Assembly: GCA_046296435.1 (NCBI GenBank)
Contig: JBKBLI010000100.1
Location: forward strand, 1 to 6,423
Direction of reading: 5' to 3'
Source of the DNA: M3007 sp046296435
GTDB lineage: Bacteria; Bacteroidota; Bacteroidia; Chitinophagales; Saprospiraceae
DNA: 6,423 nt
Shown here: one piece after another, positions 5,928 through 6,423 of the stretch
How the letters are laid out: each line of letters starts with the position of its first letter
Numbering within the stretch: position 1 is the first letter of the stretch
The notes under the pieces: generated by a model
Database searches by the model: none
Told to the model about the DNA's origin: nothing
The model's input: only the letters and a program-made list of their open reading frames with translations
Position numbers and translations under genes: made by a program

Positions 5928-6423
5928 TCAGAGCATATTGGCCATCTGCGCGTTCCAGAGCGGTTCCTGGAGGTGCTTTTGGCGCTTGCTTACGTCCACA
6001 CGCTTGTCCGGAGTTACCCCTTCTACCAACAGGTCTTTGCCGTATATGAAGCCCTGACGCGCATAGTCCGCATCTACGATACGGTCCGTCAGGAAGATCG
6101 CCTCCTTCGGGCAGGCCTCCTCGCACAAGCCGCAGAAGATACAGCGCAGCATGTTGATTTCATACACAGCCGCATATTTCTCCTCGCGATAGAGGTGTTC
6201 CTCACCCTTCTGACGCTCTGCCGCTACCATCGTGATCGCCTCAGCCGGACAAGCCACTGCGCACAGTCCGCAAGCCGTGCAGCGCTCGCGGCCTTCTTCG
6301 TCGCGCTTCAGGACGTGCCAGCCCCGATACACGGGCGCAAACTCGCGCTTCTCGTCCGGATAGCGCACCGTATTTTTCTTTTTGAAAAAGTGCCTGAGCG
6401 TGGTCAGCATTCCTTTGAGGATG
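5928..6423 (-). CDS. nuoI: NADH-quinone oxidoreductase subunit I, 5'-partial (2x[4Fe-4S] ferredoxin subunit)
   Basis: Peripheral-arm subunit of complex I that carries clusters N6a and N6b and relays electrons toward N2 and the quinone at the membrane surface. Counting from the Met at 6410, two 8Fe-ferredoxin motifs are visible: CTACGLCAVACP (Cys44, 47, 50, 54) and CIFCGLCEEACP (Cys90, 93, 96, 100). All eight cluster ligands are intact. The TGA stop is at 5928-5930, 45 bases before nuoJ. The frame stays open upstream of the Met to the window edge and reads I-L-K-G before it. That matches the usual NuoI N-terminal membrane-associated segment (LKG followed by xxLRHFFKKK), so I treat the gene as cut by the edge and the Met at 6408-6410 as probably internal. 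The visible length from that Met is 160 residues, while family members are usually about 165-200. If 6410 were the start, the AAAGGA touching the ATG would be too close to act as a Shine-Dalgarno. Identity is very secure; only the start is uncertain. Confidence 0.96.
   Translation of the reverse strand, partial: ILKGMLTTLRHFFKKKNTVRYPDEKREFAPVYRGWHVLKRDEEGRERCTACGLCAVACPAEAITMVAAERQKGEEHLYREEKYAAVYEINMLRCIFCGLCEEACPKEAIFLTDRIVDADYARQGFIYGKDLLVEGVTPDKRVDVSKRQKHLQEPLWNAQMANML

Overview
The window is a six-gene block of a respiratory complex I (NADH:quinone oxidoreductase, Nuo/NDH-1) operon. Every gene lies on the minus strand, in the transcription order nuoI - nuoJ - nuoK - nuoL - nuoM - nuoN, reading from the right edge to the left. 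No gene on the plus strand is supported; the plus-strand open frames lie antisense to these six genes.

Organism: probably a moderately GC-rich member of the Bacteroidota. This is an inference. It rests on the wording of NuoI (the ferredoxin core and the segments around it) and NuoM (for example HGINVVGLFYVVDLIERRTG), and on gene leaders that lack a normally spaced Shine-Dalgarno and are often A-rich. A run of 97 Ns shows that this is a draft or metagenome scaffold.

Layout: 5928-6423 nuoI (5' end cut by the window edge); 5382-5882 nuoJ; 5024-5344 nuoK; 3128-5014 nuoL; 1564-3096 nuoM (interrupted by the N gap at 2962-3058); 108-1508 nuoN; 1-107 downstream region with a perfect 14-bp hairpin. 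Spacers between genes are 9-55 bases, so co-transcription is likely. No promoter is recognisable; it should lie upstream of the window.

How the genes work together: NuoI carries two [4Fe-4S] clusters of the peripheral arm that pass electrons toward the quinone site. NuoJ and NuoK are small membrane subunits that join the quinone-reduction module to the antiporter-like pumps. NuoN, NuoM and NuoL are the three Mrp-antiporter-like proton channels. The family's key charged residues (the TM5 glutamate, the TM7 and TM8 lysines or the NuoL equivalents, the TM12 Lys/Glu, and the two NuoK glutamates) are all visible, so the module looks functional.

I found no undescribed system. The points worth a second look are: an N gap that is probably fictitious and adds about 33 residues to NuoM; a nuoI start that lies outside the window; a nuoK start choice between TTG and ATG; an exact 16-nt T/A-tract repeat placed just after stop codons at two gene junctions; a hairpin in the nuoM-nuoN spacer; and a strong hairpin without a T-tract after nuoN.
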